Shown here piece after piece: positions 7,420 through 14,941 of a DNA stretch of 64,000 nt. Within the stretch, counting starts at the first letter, position 1. The number at the start of each line of letters is the position of its first letter. Origin of the DNA: DASXUX01 sp036504595. Lineage in GTDB: Bacteria; Planctomycetota; SZUA-567; H5-PLA8. The stretch covers positions 372,001-436,000 of the forward strand of contig DASXUX010000095.1 of NCBI GenBank assembly GCA_036504595.1, read 5' to 3'. The translations under genes were made by a program, and so were the position numbers. The notes beneath the pieces are model-generated. The model had not been told where the DNA came from, searched no databases, and was given only the letters and a program-made list of their open reading frames with translations.

Positions 7420-8661
7420 TCAGGACTGATATTCGCCAAACTCATGCGCGGCATCGAACATGGCGATGATGTTCTCCGGCGGAACGTTGGCCTGGATGTT
7501 GTGAATCTGATTGAAGACGTAACCGCCACCGGGGGAGAACGTGGCGATGCGCTCCTTGACGTGCTCTCGGATTTCCTCGGGCGTGGCCTGAGCGAGGACG
7601 TGCTGCGTGTCGCAGCCGCCGCCCCAGAAGACCAGTTGCTTGCCGAACTGGGCCTTCAGCCGAACTGGGTCCATGTTGGCGGCGGATGTCTGCACGGGAT
7701 TGAGGATGTCCACGCCGGCTTCGATGAAGTGCGGGATCAGATGGTACACCGAGCCGCAGGAATGCAGATAGGTCTTCCACGGCGTATTGGCGTGAATCCA
7801 GTCGCAGAGTTTCTTGTAGTGCGGTTTGATCATCTCGGCCCAAAGTTCCGGACGAATAAACTCACCGCGTTGCGTCCCGCTATCGTCAGCCGCAATGCCC
7901 CACGCGAAGCAGGTGTCGCCGACGGCCTCATGCACCAACTTCAGACATTGGATCGAGGCATCCACGGATTGGTCCATCATCTCGTGGCAGGTTTCCTTTT
8001 CGGTCAGCAACATCATCATCCATTCATTCGGCAAGCCTTGCGTGACGTTGCTCTTCCGGTCGGTGATCAGGCTCATGCCCAGGAAGCACACGCCAAATCC
8101 CCAGCCGAGGATTGCATAATCCGTGTTGCGGTGGAGCGACTTCGAATAGTCGCTTAGCAGGCGCAGGTGTTCGTCGGGGATGCTCAACACGGGCCGGAAC
8201 TTTTTCGGATCGATCTGTTCGCCGATATTGAACGACATGTCGTCGAAGTAATGGCCGTCCTTTGGCATGCGGAAGGACGTCGGCGAACCGTCGGCGTTGA
8301 GCAGGATCCAGTCTCCATCCGGTTGCACGGCGATGCGCGTATCGGGCGGAAAGAGGACGCTCGTGCCATCGAAAAGATCGCGGCGAATCCAATCCGGGTC
8401 CGGACGAACGGCGTGGATGATTCCGGAAAGATCCAGCGGCACCACGTCGGCGTGCAAGCGCTTCAGCACGGCATCTTCGACGACGGAGATCATGAAGCGA
8501 GGGTCGAGAACGCGTGTTGGCGTGGCGATACCCAACTGCCGCTTCATTTTTTCGTAAGCACAGACGGCGATCCCGGAGGCCTTCATGCCAGCCAAGTCGA
8601 TCGGTACTCGGTCGGGAACTTCGTGATTAACGGCCTTGAGCACGCGCTGTCGGGGCGTCAT
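7420..8661 (-). CDS. Uroporphyrinogen decarboxylase-family protein (probable corrinoid-linked methyltransferase)
   Basis: A 413-residue TIM-barrel protein of the URO-D superfamily. The N-terminus MTPRQRVLKAVNHEVPDRVPID is characteristic of the non-heme branch (MtaA/CmuA-like) rather than HemE. LHSCGSVYHLIPHFIEAGVD and the later GGGCDTQ supply His-Cys and Cys candidates for zinc binding, as in corrinoid methyltransferases. The protein ends with a PPENIIAMFDA helix typical of the group. No heme-synthesis neighbours are present. Many copies of this family occur in planctomycete-like genomes with unassigned substrates, so the exact reaction is unknown. GGAG lies upstream of the ATG at 8661. It is cytoplasmic. 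Confidence 0.88.
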   Translation of the reverse strand: MTPRQRVLKAVNHEVPDRVPIDLAGMKASGIAVCAYEKMKRQLGIATPTRVLDPRFMISVVEDAVLKRLHADVVPLDLSGIIHAVRPDPDWIRRDLFDGTSVLFPPDTRIAVQPDGDWILLNADGSPTSFRMPKDGHYFDDMSFNIGEQIDPKKFRPVLSIPDEHLRLLSDYSKSLHRNTDYAILGWGFGVCFLGMSLITDRKSNVTQGLPNEWMMMLLTEKETCHEMMDQSVDASIQCLKLVHEAVGDTCFAWGIAADDSGTQRGEFIRPELWAEMIKPHYKKLCDWIHANTPWKTYLHSCGSVYHLIPHFIEAGVDILNPVQTSAANMDPVRLKAQFGKQLVFWGGGCDTQHVLAQATPEEIREHVKERIATFSPGGGYVFNQIHNIQANVPPENIIAMFDAAHEFGEYQS

Positions 8662-8696
8662 GTGCAGACTCCATCACAAATCCTGCAAAACAGCGG

Positions 8697-10007
8697 TTAC
8701 GGCGTGTGTGTCTTCCGGCCGGTCTGCCAGAGGGCATCGCTGCGGGCGCGACGAGTCAGCCGCGTGGCAGTGACGGTCTGAAAGAGGGTTCCGTCGGCCT
8801 GATCAAAGTCAAAGCGGACCGTGAAATCGAATGCCACGAACGGGTCGCCGCGGACCGGCAGGCCCGTTCCGCCCTTGTTCACATTCGCGGGCAGATCCCA
8901 CGTGGTCAGCAAGAACGTACGGTTCTGCACGTCGATGGCGAGCGTCCGAACGCCCCCCAGATCGCGCTCGGGCTGAGCGTAAACCAGTTTGCTGCCTTTG
9001 CTGCGAAAACGGTCGGCCAGCAGGGTGACCGGGTCGGCATCATTGAACGTGATGGTGAACGCGCCAGTCGCCGGCGGCGCCTGCACCAGTTGAGTCAAAG
9101 GGCGGGAGAGCAGCCCGCTGAACACGTACAAGTGCGACGCGCCATTCAGGTTCTCCAGAGCCGAAGCTTGGGTGATGACAAAGAAACCGTCGTGTATCGT
9201 GCCGGAGCCTTTCTTCTGCAAATACTTTCCATTGCCGGTTGCGCCGGCAGACGAAACGTACGTGAAGTTCTCCGTCAGGTCGTAGCTTTGAGCTCCAATG
9301 GTCAGCGTGAAGGTAACCGGGACCAGCTTCCCTGGGGCTGGGACGGAGCTGTCCGTGGCGCCGGAGGCAGCGAAAGCCGCCTTCATGTCAGCCTTGGAAA
9401 GGAAAATGGAGAACTGCTGACGAACCACGTCCACCTGCAGGAAGAATTCCGGTTTGCGGCCGGTTACACTTTCGATAATCCCTTCGGGTCCCAGCACGCC
9501 GGTAATCGAGAACTGCCGGTTGATGGAGAACTCAACCGCCAGCCCGCTCAGTTTGCCCGGCAAGTCTACCGTGTTGAACGCGGAGATCAGATTAAGCGTG
9601 TCGCCGACGATCTGCCCGTGCTTCAGATTGAAGTTGGCCGTCTGGAGCGCCCAGCGGAAACTCATGTCAGCGGTGACCGGACCCTCGCCGGTCCCCGTCA
9701 CCGTAATGGCGACCTGCGAAGAGCCCGTCAGGCCTTCCGCGTTGGTCACCGTCAGCTTGGCGGCGTACGTGCCGGCGACCAGGTAAACGTGTGTCAGCGA
9801 CTTGGCTGTGGATGCGGAGCCGTCGCCGAACTCCCACAAAAATGCGACAGCATCGGCAGATGAGCCGCTGGCATCGAACAGCACGCCGAGCGGAGCTGCT
9901 CCGGAAATGGGGCTGGCACTGATGGCGGCCGTAGGAGCCGCGGCATTGGCGTAACCGGCCAATACGAGCAATGACACGGCGGCCGCGGTGCGCAACTGTT
10001 TTTGCAT
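8697..10007 (-). CDS. Secreted PKD-domain protein with tandem planctomycete-type C-terminal domains
   Basis: A signal peptide (about residues 1-22, KQLRTAAAVSLLVLAGYANA) is followed by one PKD domain (WEFGDGSASTAKSLTHVY). Two beta-rich modules follow. The first (about 115-250) resembles the C-terminal domain of both giant proteins here: FSIFLSKADMKAAF aligns with LSVKLSKGTFTDQL, and LVPVTFTLTIGAQSYD with PVDVPIFVIFNGTFYQ. The second (about 300-420) has a similar pattern and may be a duplicate. The start is uncertain. ATG at 10007 fits the signal peptide, a TTG at 10016 has GGAGG 8 bases upstream, and a GTG at 10031 is also in frame. Function is unknown; an extracellular or envelope location is likely. 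Confidence 0.82.
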   Translation of the reverse strand: MQKQLRTAAAVSLLVLAGYANAAAPTAAISASPISGAAPLGVLFDASGSSADAVAFLWEFGDGSASTAKSLTHVYLVAGTYAAKLTVTNAEGLTGSSQVAITVTGTGEGPVTADMSFRWALQTANFNLKHGQIVGDTLNLISAFNTVDLPGKLSGLAVEFSINRQFSITGVLGPEGIIESVTGRKPEFFLQVDVVRQQFSIFLSKADMKAAFAASGATDSSVPAPGKLVPVTFTLTIGAQSYDLTENFTYVSSAGATGNGKYLQKKGSGTIHDGFFVITQASALENLNGASHLYVFSGLLSRPLTQLVQAPPATGAFTITFNDADPVTLLADRFRSKGSKLVYAQPERDLGGVRTLAIDVQNRTFLLTTWDLPANVNKGGTGLPVRGDPFVAFDFTVRFDFDQADGTLFQTVTATRLTRRARSDALWQTGRKTHTP

Positions 10008-10170
10008 CAGACTCAACGCGTATCCCTCCACAAGCTTCTGTAAAAGTCCTTTAGACTAGACGGAAAGCCTCAAGAAGAACCCGAATAATAATCGGCAATT
10101 CGGGGTCCATCCAGCACAGTTAAGGCCCAAATTGGCTAAGCGCCAAGACGCACACGGGGTAGATGAGCAT

Positions 10171-10219
10171 GGAGTCTTGAGTCTGGAGTCTGGAGTCTGG
10201 AGTCTAATGTCTGGTAGCT
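10171..10219. repeat. Heptanucleotide array upstream of GH71
   Basis: Seven tandem 7-bp units share the core AGTCT: GGAGTCT, TGAGTCT, three further GGAGTCT, then AATGTCT and a decayed GGTAGCT. The array ends 19 bases before the GH71 start codon. No reverse-complement partner is seen. The rest of the 10008-10238 gap has only a 7-bp dyad (CCCGAAT/ATTCGGG at 10080-10104) and no gene. Confidence 0.88.
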
Positions 10220-10238
10220 GCGAGAGAGGTGAAGAGAC

Positions 10239-11570
10239 ATGCGCGTGATTTGGGCGGGACTGCTTACGGCAGTTTCTCTTTGTGTGGGGTTATGTGCAGG
10301 CGAAACCACGGCGGCGCAGGACACGAAGATGGTCTTTGCGCATTACATGGTTTGCATTCCGACCTATGGCGGTGCGTCGAAGCTGGAGGATTACCAGCGC
10401 GAGATCAAGGACGCTCAGCAGCGCGGGATTGACGGGTTCGCGATGAACTGCGGCAATTGGAAGAAGCGCGAGCAGCACTACTTCCAGCGTTCGACAATGA
10501 TCTACGAAGCGGCCAAGGCGCTGAACTCGAACTTCAAGCTGTTCTTCTCGGCGGACGGCGTTGCCCCTGAAGAAGCGGCGGACATGGTTCTGGAGTTCTA
10601 CGATCACCCGAATCAGCTTCGCTACAAAGGGAAGCCGGTGCTCTCGACGTTCGGAGGCAAGACCGAATGGGGAAAGAAAATCATTGAGCTCGTGAGGGCC
10701 GCGGGCAAGGATCTCGTCTTTGTTCCATATTATTATCCCAAAAGAGTGACCGAACTGCCGCAGCAGGAACATGTGGACCAGGTTTTCAATGACAACCCGG
10801 AGATGGACGGATTCTTCTTCTTCGGAGCCGCGGGGACCGCGCCGCAGATTGCCGCGAGCAACTCGCTGCTGGCCAAGAAGTGGCTGGGTGCCGGCAAAAT
10901 CTACATGGCCAGCATCACGCCGCACTATCGCGGCTTCGGCGGGAATTTTCGCGTGTACGAGAATCGCGGCTTTGAGGGGATGGCTCAGGAATGGGAAGGA
11001 GCAATCAAGGACGGCGCGACGTGGGTCGAGATTGTGACGTGGAACGACTGGGGCGAGTCGTCGTACGTCGCTCCGTTCGGGCCGCCGGAGCAGACGAAGT
11101 TCTGGGACGGGCACTGGGGCCCGCTGCTTTCGCACGTGGCGTACCTGGACGCCAGCCGCTATTACATCGACTGGTACAAGACGGGGACGCAGCCGAAGAT
11201 TGCTCAGGACTCGCTCTACTACTTCTATCGCGTGCATCCGAAGACTGTCGAAGGCATCGTCAAGCCGGATGAAAAGACGAAAAAGATGGGGCGGCCGGGC
11301 GGCGCGGACAAGTTGGTTGACAACGTGTTCGTGACGCTGTTCCTCTCCGCGCCGGCGCAGTTGACGATCCGCAGCGGGGAGACGGAGAAGACGTTTGAGG
11401 TGAAAGCGGGCGTCGAGCACGTGTCGATGCCGTTCGCGGCAGGGAAGCATCGGTTTGTGCTGACGCGCGACGGGAAGGCGATCATCGATAAAACGGGGGA
11501 GCAGGAGATTTCAGGGACGGATGGTTGGGGAGATTTCAATTACTTCGGCGGGCAGGCGCATAACAGATAG
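10239..11570 (+). CDS. Secreted GH71-type endo-1,3-alpha-glucanase family protein
   Basis: A 443-residue protein with an N-terminal signal peptide (MRVIWAGLLTAVSLCVGLCA). The body starts MVFAHYMV and continues with GIDGFAMN. That is the hallmark opening of GH71 and related bacterial glucanase-like proteins, a TIM barrel hydrolysing alpha-1,3-glucan in characterised fungal members. DGFFFFGAAGT and a WVEIVTWNDWGESSYV block near residues 265-280 fit the conserved active-site region. A beta-rich C-terminal part (about 350-430) is probably an accessory domain. GAGAGG precedes the start. It opens a same-strand cluster with GH36, heparinase and an oxidoreductase. The bacterial substrate is uncertain. 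Confidence 0.88.
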   Translation: MRVIWAGLLTAVSLCVGLCAGETTAAQDTKMVFAHYMVCIPTYGGASKLEDYQREIKDAQQRGIDGFAMNCGNWKKREQHYFQRSTMIYEAAKALNSNFKLFFSADGVAPEEAADMVLEFYDHPNQLRYKGKPVLSTFGGKTEWGKKIIELVRAAGKDLVFVPYYYPKRVTELPQQEHVDQVFNDNPEMDGFFFFGAAGTAPQIAASNSLLAKKWLGAGKIYMASITPHYRGFGGNFRVYENRGFEGMAQEWEGAIKDGATWVEIVTWNDWGESSYVAPFGPPEQTKFWDGHWGPLLSHVAYLDASRYYIDWYKTGTQPKIAQDSLYYFYRVHPKTVEGIVKPDEKTKKMGRPGGADKLVDNVFVTLFLSAPAQLTIRSGETEKTFEVKAGVEHVSMPFAAGKHRFVLTRDGKAIIDKTGEQEISGTDGWGDFNYFGGQAHNR

Positions 11571-11573
11571 TTT

Positions 11574-11601
11574 TGAGTTTCTAGTTCAAAGTTCAGAGTT
11601 C
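11574..11601. repeat. Heptanucleotide array between GH71 and GH36
   Basis: Four units, TGAGTTT, CTAGTTC, AAAGTTC and AGAGTTC, share the core AGTTC. They fill most of the 48-base gap before the GH36 ribosome site (GGGGGAG). Confidence 0.75.
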
Positions 11602-11618
11602 GCAAGCGAGGGGGAGTT

Positions 11619-14519
11619 ATGCAGAGAGTGTACGCAGTATTCTTGGCGGTTGTGGCTCTTTGCGGAGGGCTGAGCGTGAGTGCGGCGAGCGAGACTCCGG
11701 CGGCGGCGGTGCAGGATGGGATTATGGCATCGCAGGCAGAAGTTGCCGGCGCGGGAACTCAGTGGGTCGCAAAGACGTTCGGCAGTGCGCTTACTGCCAA
11801 AACAAAGGTCATGGGCGGGAAGCCGCCATTCTCTTTCATCTACGGCGGCAAGCTGTCGACGGAATTCCTTGAGGAGTGGGATCTGAAGGCCGAAAAGGAG
11901 GACTCTGTCGATCGTCTTCAGCAGAAGTTTACGTGGAGCGATGCCAAAACTGGCCTGCGTGTAACGGCAGTCGTATCAACATTCGCGCGTTATCCAGCAA
12001 CTGACTGGGTGCTGTACTTCGAAAACGCGGGGGCCCAGGACACGCCGATTCTGGAAGATGTTCAGGCGCTTGATTTGAAACTGATGGCAGAGTCTCCGGC
12101 GGTGCTGCATCAGTTGGCGGGGGACAATTGCAGCGCGGGGTCGTTCACGCCGATTGATACGCAGATTGAGGCGGGCAAGAGCGTGCGGATGGCTCCGGGC
12201 GGCGGGCGGTCGTCGAATGGGACGTTTCCGTGGTTCAATTTTGAGTATGGCGGAGACGGCGGGCAGGCAGTTTCGCCCGGCGGGCAGGGACGCCCGCCCC
12301 ACTCTACCCAGGGTGTCATCGCGGCGATTGGGTGGACGGGGCAGTGGGCGGCGAGCCTCGAACGGGCGGCGGATGGGTCCACGCGCATGCGCGCGGGGAT
12401 GGAACGCACGAAGCTGGTGCTGCATCCGGGCGAGAGGATTCGCTCGCCGCGCATTCTGCTGATGCCGTGGCAGGGCGATCTGACGGCGGCTCACAACCGG
12501 TTCCGGCGGCTGATGCTGTTCCACTACGTGCCGAAGCAGGACGGGAGGCCGGTTTTGCTGCCGGCGTTTTTGCAGTGTTACGACCGCTACAACGGGCACC
12601 CGACGTGGCCCACCGAAGCGGGGCAGATCAGCGCGGCGAAGATCGCGAAGGACGTCGGCTGCGAGTTCCTGTGGCTGGACGCGGCGTGGTTTCCGGGGCG
12701 ATTTCCGAACGGCGTCGGCAACTGGTTTACGCATGAGAAATTCCCGAACGGGCTGAAGCCGGTGAGCGACGCGTGCCACCAACTGGGACTGAAGTTCACT
12801 GTCTGGTTTGAGCCCGAGCGCGTCGGCAAAGGGACGGAGATCGCGAAGGAACATCCGGAGTTCGTACACGGCGGCGCGAACGGCGGCTTGTTCAAGCTTG
12901 ATGACCCGGCGGCGCGGCGGTGGCTGACGGACTTGCTGCTCAAGCGCATCGACGAGTACGGCATGGATTGGTACCGCAACGACTTCAACATGGACCCGCT
13001 CGATAGCTGGCGCAAGAACGACGCTGCCGGCACGGAGGCCGGCACCACGCCGGCAGGGACGCCGGCGCTACCCCGGCAGGGCATGACCGAAATTCGCTAC
13101 ATCGAAGGCTTGTACGCGATGTGGGACGAGTTCCGGGCGAAGCATCCGAATCTGGTCATCGACAATTGCGCCAGCGGCGGGCGGCGCATCGACCTGGAGA
13201 TGTGCATGCGCTCCGTGCCGCTGTGGCAGAGCGATACGAGCTGCGTGCGCGGCGCCGAGGACGCTCACCAGGCGCAAAGCTGCGCGCTGAGCCTGTACGT
13301 GCCGCTGCACACGCCGTGTTCGTGGAATGCTACGCCCTACGAGATTCGTAGCACGGCGACGGCGGGGCTGGTGACGCAGTTGCCGATTCTGGAGCCGGGG
13401 TTTTCGGTGGAGCAGGCGCGGCCGATTCTTGAAGAAGGCAAGGCGAACCGGAAATTCTGGTACGGGGATTTATATCCGCTCACGCCGGTGTCGGTGAACC
13501 CGGATCAGTATTTGGCGTTTGAGTTTTTCCGACCGGACTTGAGCGAAGGGATTGTGCTGGCGTTCCGGCGGGCGCGCTGCACGGACCGCGATCTGGTGCT
13601 GAACCTGAAGGGGTTGGATGCCGCGAAGAAATATTGGGTGTGGTCGCAGGATGGATCGATCTCTGCGGCTGTGTGCTCCGGCGAGGAACTCATGAATAAA
13701 GGAGTCGTGCTGCGGATTCCCGGGCCGCGGGCAAGCGAGATCATCTGCGTGAGAGATGAGAGTCAAGGCAAGCCGGGGGATCTTCGGCCGCCGGGAAACT
13801 TCAACCTTAAGAAGGTGCAGACCTCTGCGGACTTGTTCGCAACGAGTGTGCAGCTCGACTGGGAACCAAGCGCCCGTGCGAAGCGTTATCGCGTGCTGAT
13901 TTCGGAGACGGTGGACTTCGCCAAGTTGTTAGCCGAGCAAGGCACAACGGAGACGACGGCGAACATCGGCGGCTTGCCAGAAGGGAAGCAACTTTACGGG
14001 AAAGTCGAGGCGTATTCGAAGGGCAGTTGGGTGAACAACGATGACGGCCATTGGCAGTTCACCGCGCCGGCGCTGCTGAGCCGGAAAGGGATTACCTTTG
14101 CCTGCGACCTGCAGTGGACGAAGGCGACGGTGGGCGCGGAGCAGCAGGTGCATCGCGAGACGAACCTGAAGGGCAACCCGATCATGATTGACGGGAAGAA
14201 CTATCCGAAGTCGCTGTGGACGCACTCCTTTAATGACAAGACGCCGGCGGATATTGTTTTTCAGACGAATGGAAAGTTTGCGACGTTTGAAGCGACCGTG
14301 GGAATCGATGATCTGGGCGAGCACGGCAGCGTGCAATTTCAGGTGCTGGCGGACGGCGAGCAGAAGCTTCAGACGCCGGTGATCCGGCCGAAGCAGACGC
14401 GGGCGATCAAGGCGGACGTGAGCGGGGCGAAGGAAGTGACGCTGCGAGTGCTGAACGGCGGCGACGGGTACGGGTGGGACCATGCGGTTTGGGGGACGGC
14501 CGTCTTTCGGGAAAAGTAG
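11619..14519 (+). CDS. Secreted alpha-galactosidase-like GH36 enzyme with FnIII-like and NPCBM domains
   Basis: A 966-residue protein. A signal peptide (1-22) leads into a beta-rich GH36 N-domain and a catalytic barrel. DWYRNDFN places the probable nucleophile at Asp455. WQSDTS places the probable acid/base at Asp539, after the NCASGGRRID block. The two lie 84 residues apart, more than I recall for characterised GH36 enzymes, and a repeat-encoded insert of about 16 residues (470-485) lies between them. A second hairpin encodes residues 221-228. A fibronectin III-like domain covers about 730-800 and a C-terminal NPCBM domain about 825-965 (SLWTHSFNDKTPADIVF, GWDHAVWGTAVF). It probably releases terminal alpha-galactosyl or related residues outside the cytoplasm. 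Confidence 0.93.
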   Translation: MQRVYAVFLAVVALCGGLSVSAASETPAAAVQDGIMASQAEVAGAGTQWVAKTFGSALTAKTKVMGGKPPFSFIYGGKLSTEFLEEWDLKAEKEDSVDRLQQKFTWSDAKTGLRVTAVVSTFARYPATDWVLYFENAGAQDTPILEDVQALDLKLMAESPAVLHQLAGDNCSAGSFTPIDTQIEAGKSVRMAPGGGRSSNGTFPWFNFEYGGDGGQAVSPGGQGRPPHSTQGVIAAIGWTGQWAASLERAADGSTRMRAGMERTKLVLHPGERIRSPRILLMPWQGDLTAAHNRFRRLMLFHYVPKQDGRPVLLPAFLQCYDRYNGHPTWPTEAGQISAAKIAKDVGCEFLWLDAAWFPGRFPNGVGNWFTHEKFPNGLKPVSDACHQLGLKFTVWFEPERVGKGTEIAKEHPEFVHGGANGGLFKLDDPAARRWLTDLLLKRIDEYGMDWYRNDFNMDPLDSWRKNDAAGTEAGTTPAGTPALPRQGMTEIRYIEGLYAMWDEFRAKHPNLVIDNCASGGRRIDLEMCMRSVPLWQSDTSCVRGAEDAHQAQSCALSLYVPLHTPCSWNATPYEIRSTATAGLVTQLPILEPGFSVEQARPILEEGKANRKFWYGDLYPLTPVSVNPDQYLAFEFFRPDLSEGIVLAFRRARCTDRDLVLNLKGLDAAKKYWVWSQDGSISAAVCSGEELMNKGVVLRIPGPRASEIICVRDESQGKPGDLRPPGNFNLKKVQTSADLFATSVQLDWEPSARAKRYRVLISETVDFAKLLAEQGTTETTANIGGLPEGKQLYGKVEAYSKGSWVNNDDGHWQFTAPALLSRKGITFACDLQWTKATVGAEQQVHRETNLKGNPIMIDGKNYPKSLWTHSFNDKTPADIVFQTNGKFATFEATVGIDDLGEHGSVQFQVLADGEQKLQTPVIRPKQTRAIKADVSGAKEVTLRVLNGGDGYGWDHAVWGTAVFREK
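12279..12302. repeat. GGA-loop palindromic mini-element inside the GH36 gene (copy 1)
   Basis: Arms GGCGGGC (12279-12285) and GCCCGCC (12292-12298) flank the loop AGGGAC, with tail CCAC. It is read in frame as part of GGQGRPPH at residues 221-228. Confidence 0.78.
13026..13071. repeat. Tandem pair of GGA-loop palindromic mini-elements inside the GH36 gene
   Basis: Two abutting 23-base units, 13026-13048 and 13049-13071. Each is GCCGGC, a 6-base loop (ACGGAG, then AGGGAC), GCCGGC, then a five-base tail (ACCAC, then GCTAC). They encode the Ala/Gly/Thr/Pro-rich residues 470-485 between the two catalytic aspartates. Confidence 0.85.
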
Positions 14520-14530
14520 CTCCTTCTTCA

Positions 14531-14566
14531 ACGCGGAGACGCTGAGGGGCGCGGAGGACGCAGAGC
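14531..14566. repeat. Nonanucleotide array
   Basis: Four 9-bp units, ACGCGGAGA, CGCTGAGGG, GCGCGGAGG and ACGCAGAGC, sit immediately downstream of the GH36 stop. Confidence 0.7.
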
Positions 14567-14570
14567 GAGA

Positions 14571-14598
14571 TCAGAGTTCAGAATTCAGAATGCAGAAG
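14571..14598. repeat. Heptanucleotide array
   Basis: Four 7-bp units, TCAGAGT, TCAGAAT, TCAGAAT and GCAGAAG, follow the 9-mer array within 5 bases. Both unit lengths therefore occur side by side. Confidence 0.75.
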
Positions 14599-14711
14599 TG
14601 CCGTATGAGGCGGGATAATCGGGACTTAGCATAGGCAAAGATTTTGCGAAAACGCATGCAATAAAATCGAGGGCTAGACGTCATATTAAGGAGGGTGTTT
14701 GGGGTCAGGTT

Positions 14712-14927
14712 GCACAGGTGCAGTTTTGGACAGGAACCGACGCAAGAGTTGCCTGCGCCGCTCCCTGACGGTCGCGGTTCTGATGCACAGGTGCAGTTCT
14801 GGACAGGACGTGACTGAAGGACGGGCAAGGACGCCCGTGGTACGACGCACGGTGCAGTCTTGGACAGGATTGGAGCTCTGCGTGGACGCGGCACTGCTCT
14901 TCCACCACATGTGCATTTTTTTACAGG
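14712..14927. repeat. Direct repeats (three plus one degenerate) upstream of heparinase
   Basis: The core GGTGCAGTYYTGGACAGGA, extended by GCACA or GCAC at its 5' end, occurs at 14712-14735, 14785-14808 and 14847-14869. A decayed copy (CACATGTGCA then TTACAGG) is at 14906-14927. Start-to-start spacing is about 73, 61 and 59 bases. The last copy ends 14 bases before the heparinase ATG. Regular spacing on one side of a single gene suggests an operator or regulatory-RNA repeat, not a transposon. Confidence 0.85.
14821..14843. repeat. GGA-loop palindromic mini-element (intergenic copy)
   Basis: Arms ACGGGC and GCCCGT flank the loop AAGGAC, with tail GGTAC. It sits between the second and third direct repeats upstream of the heparinase gene. 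Confidence 0.75.
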
Positions 14928-14941
14928 TGAGGGGACACCGA

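Larger units (their letters stand above)
14520..14941. other. Repeat-rich intergenic region upstream of the heparinase gene
   Basis: No gene is supported here, although reading frames are open. It holds, in order: a 9-mer array (14531-14566), a 7-mer array (14571-14598), a weak dyad TTGC/GCAA inside GATTTT...AAAATC (about 14641-14669, possible operator), three long direct repeats plus a degenerate fourth (14712-14927), and a GGA-loop hairpin (14821-14843). This is the densest non-coding repeat region in the window. Confidence 0.75.

Noticed and set aside
7420..8661. Heme-pathway uroporphyrinogen decarboxylase (hemE)
   Set aside because: The N-terminus and His/Cys pattern (LHSCG, GGGCD) fit the corrinoid methyltransferase branch, and no heme genes are near.
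14712..14927. Possible CRISPR array upstream of the heparinase gene
   Set aside because: Only three good repeats with unequal spacing (73 and 61 bases), no cas genes, and a hairpin element within one spacer.
14699..14941. An 81-codon N-terminal extension of the heparinase gene
   Set aside because: It translates the intergenic direct repeats and hairpin. The ATG at 14942 has a ribosome site and starts a signal peptide.
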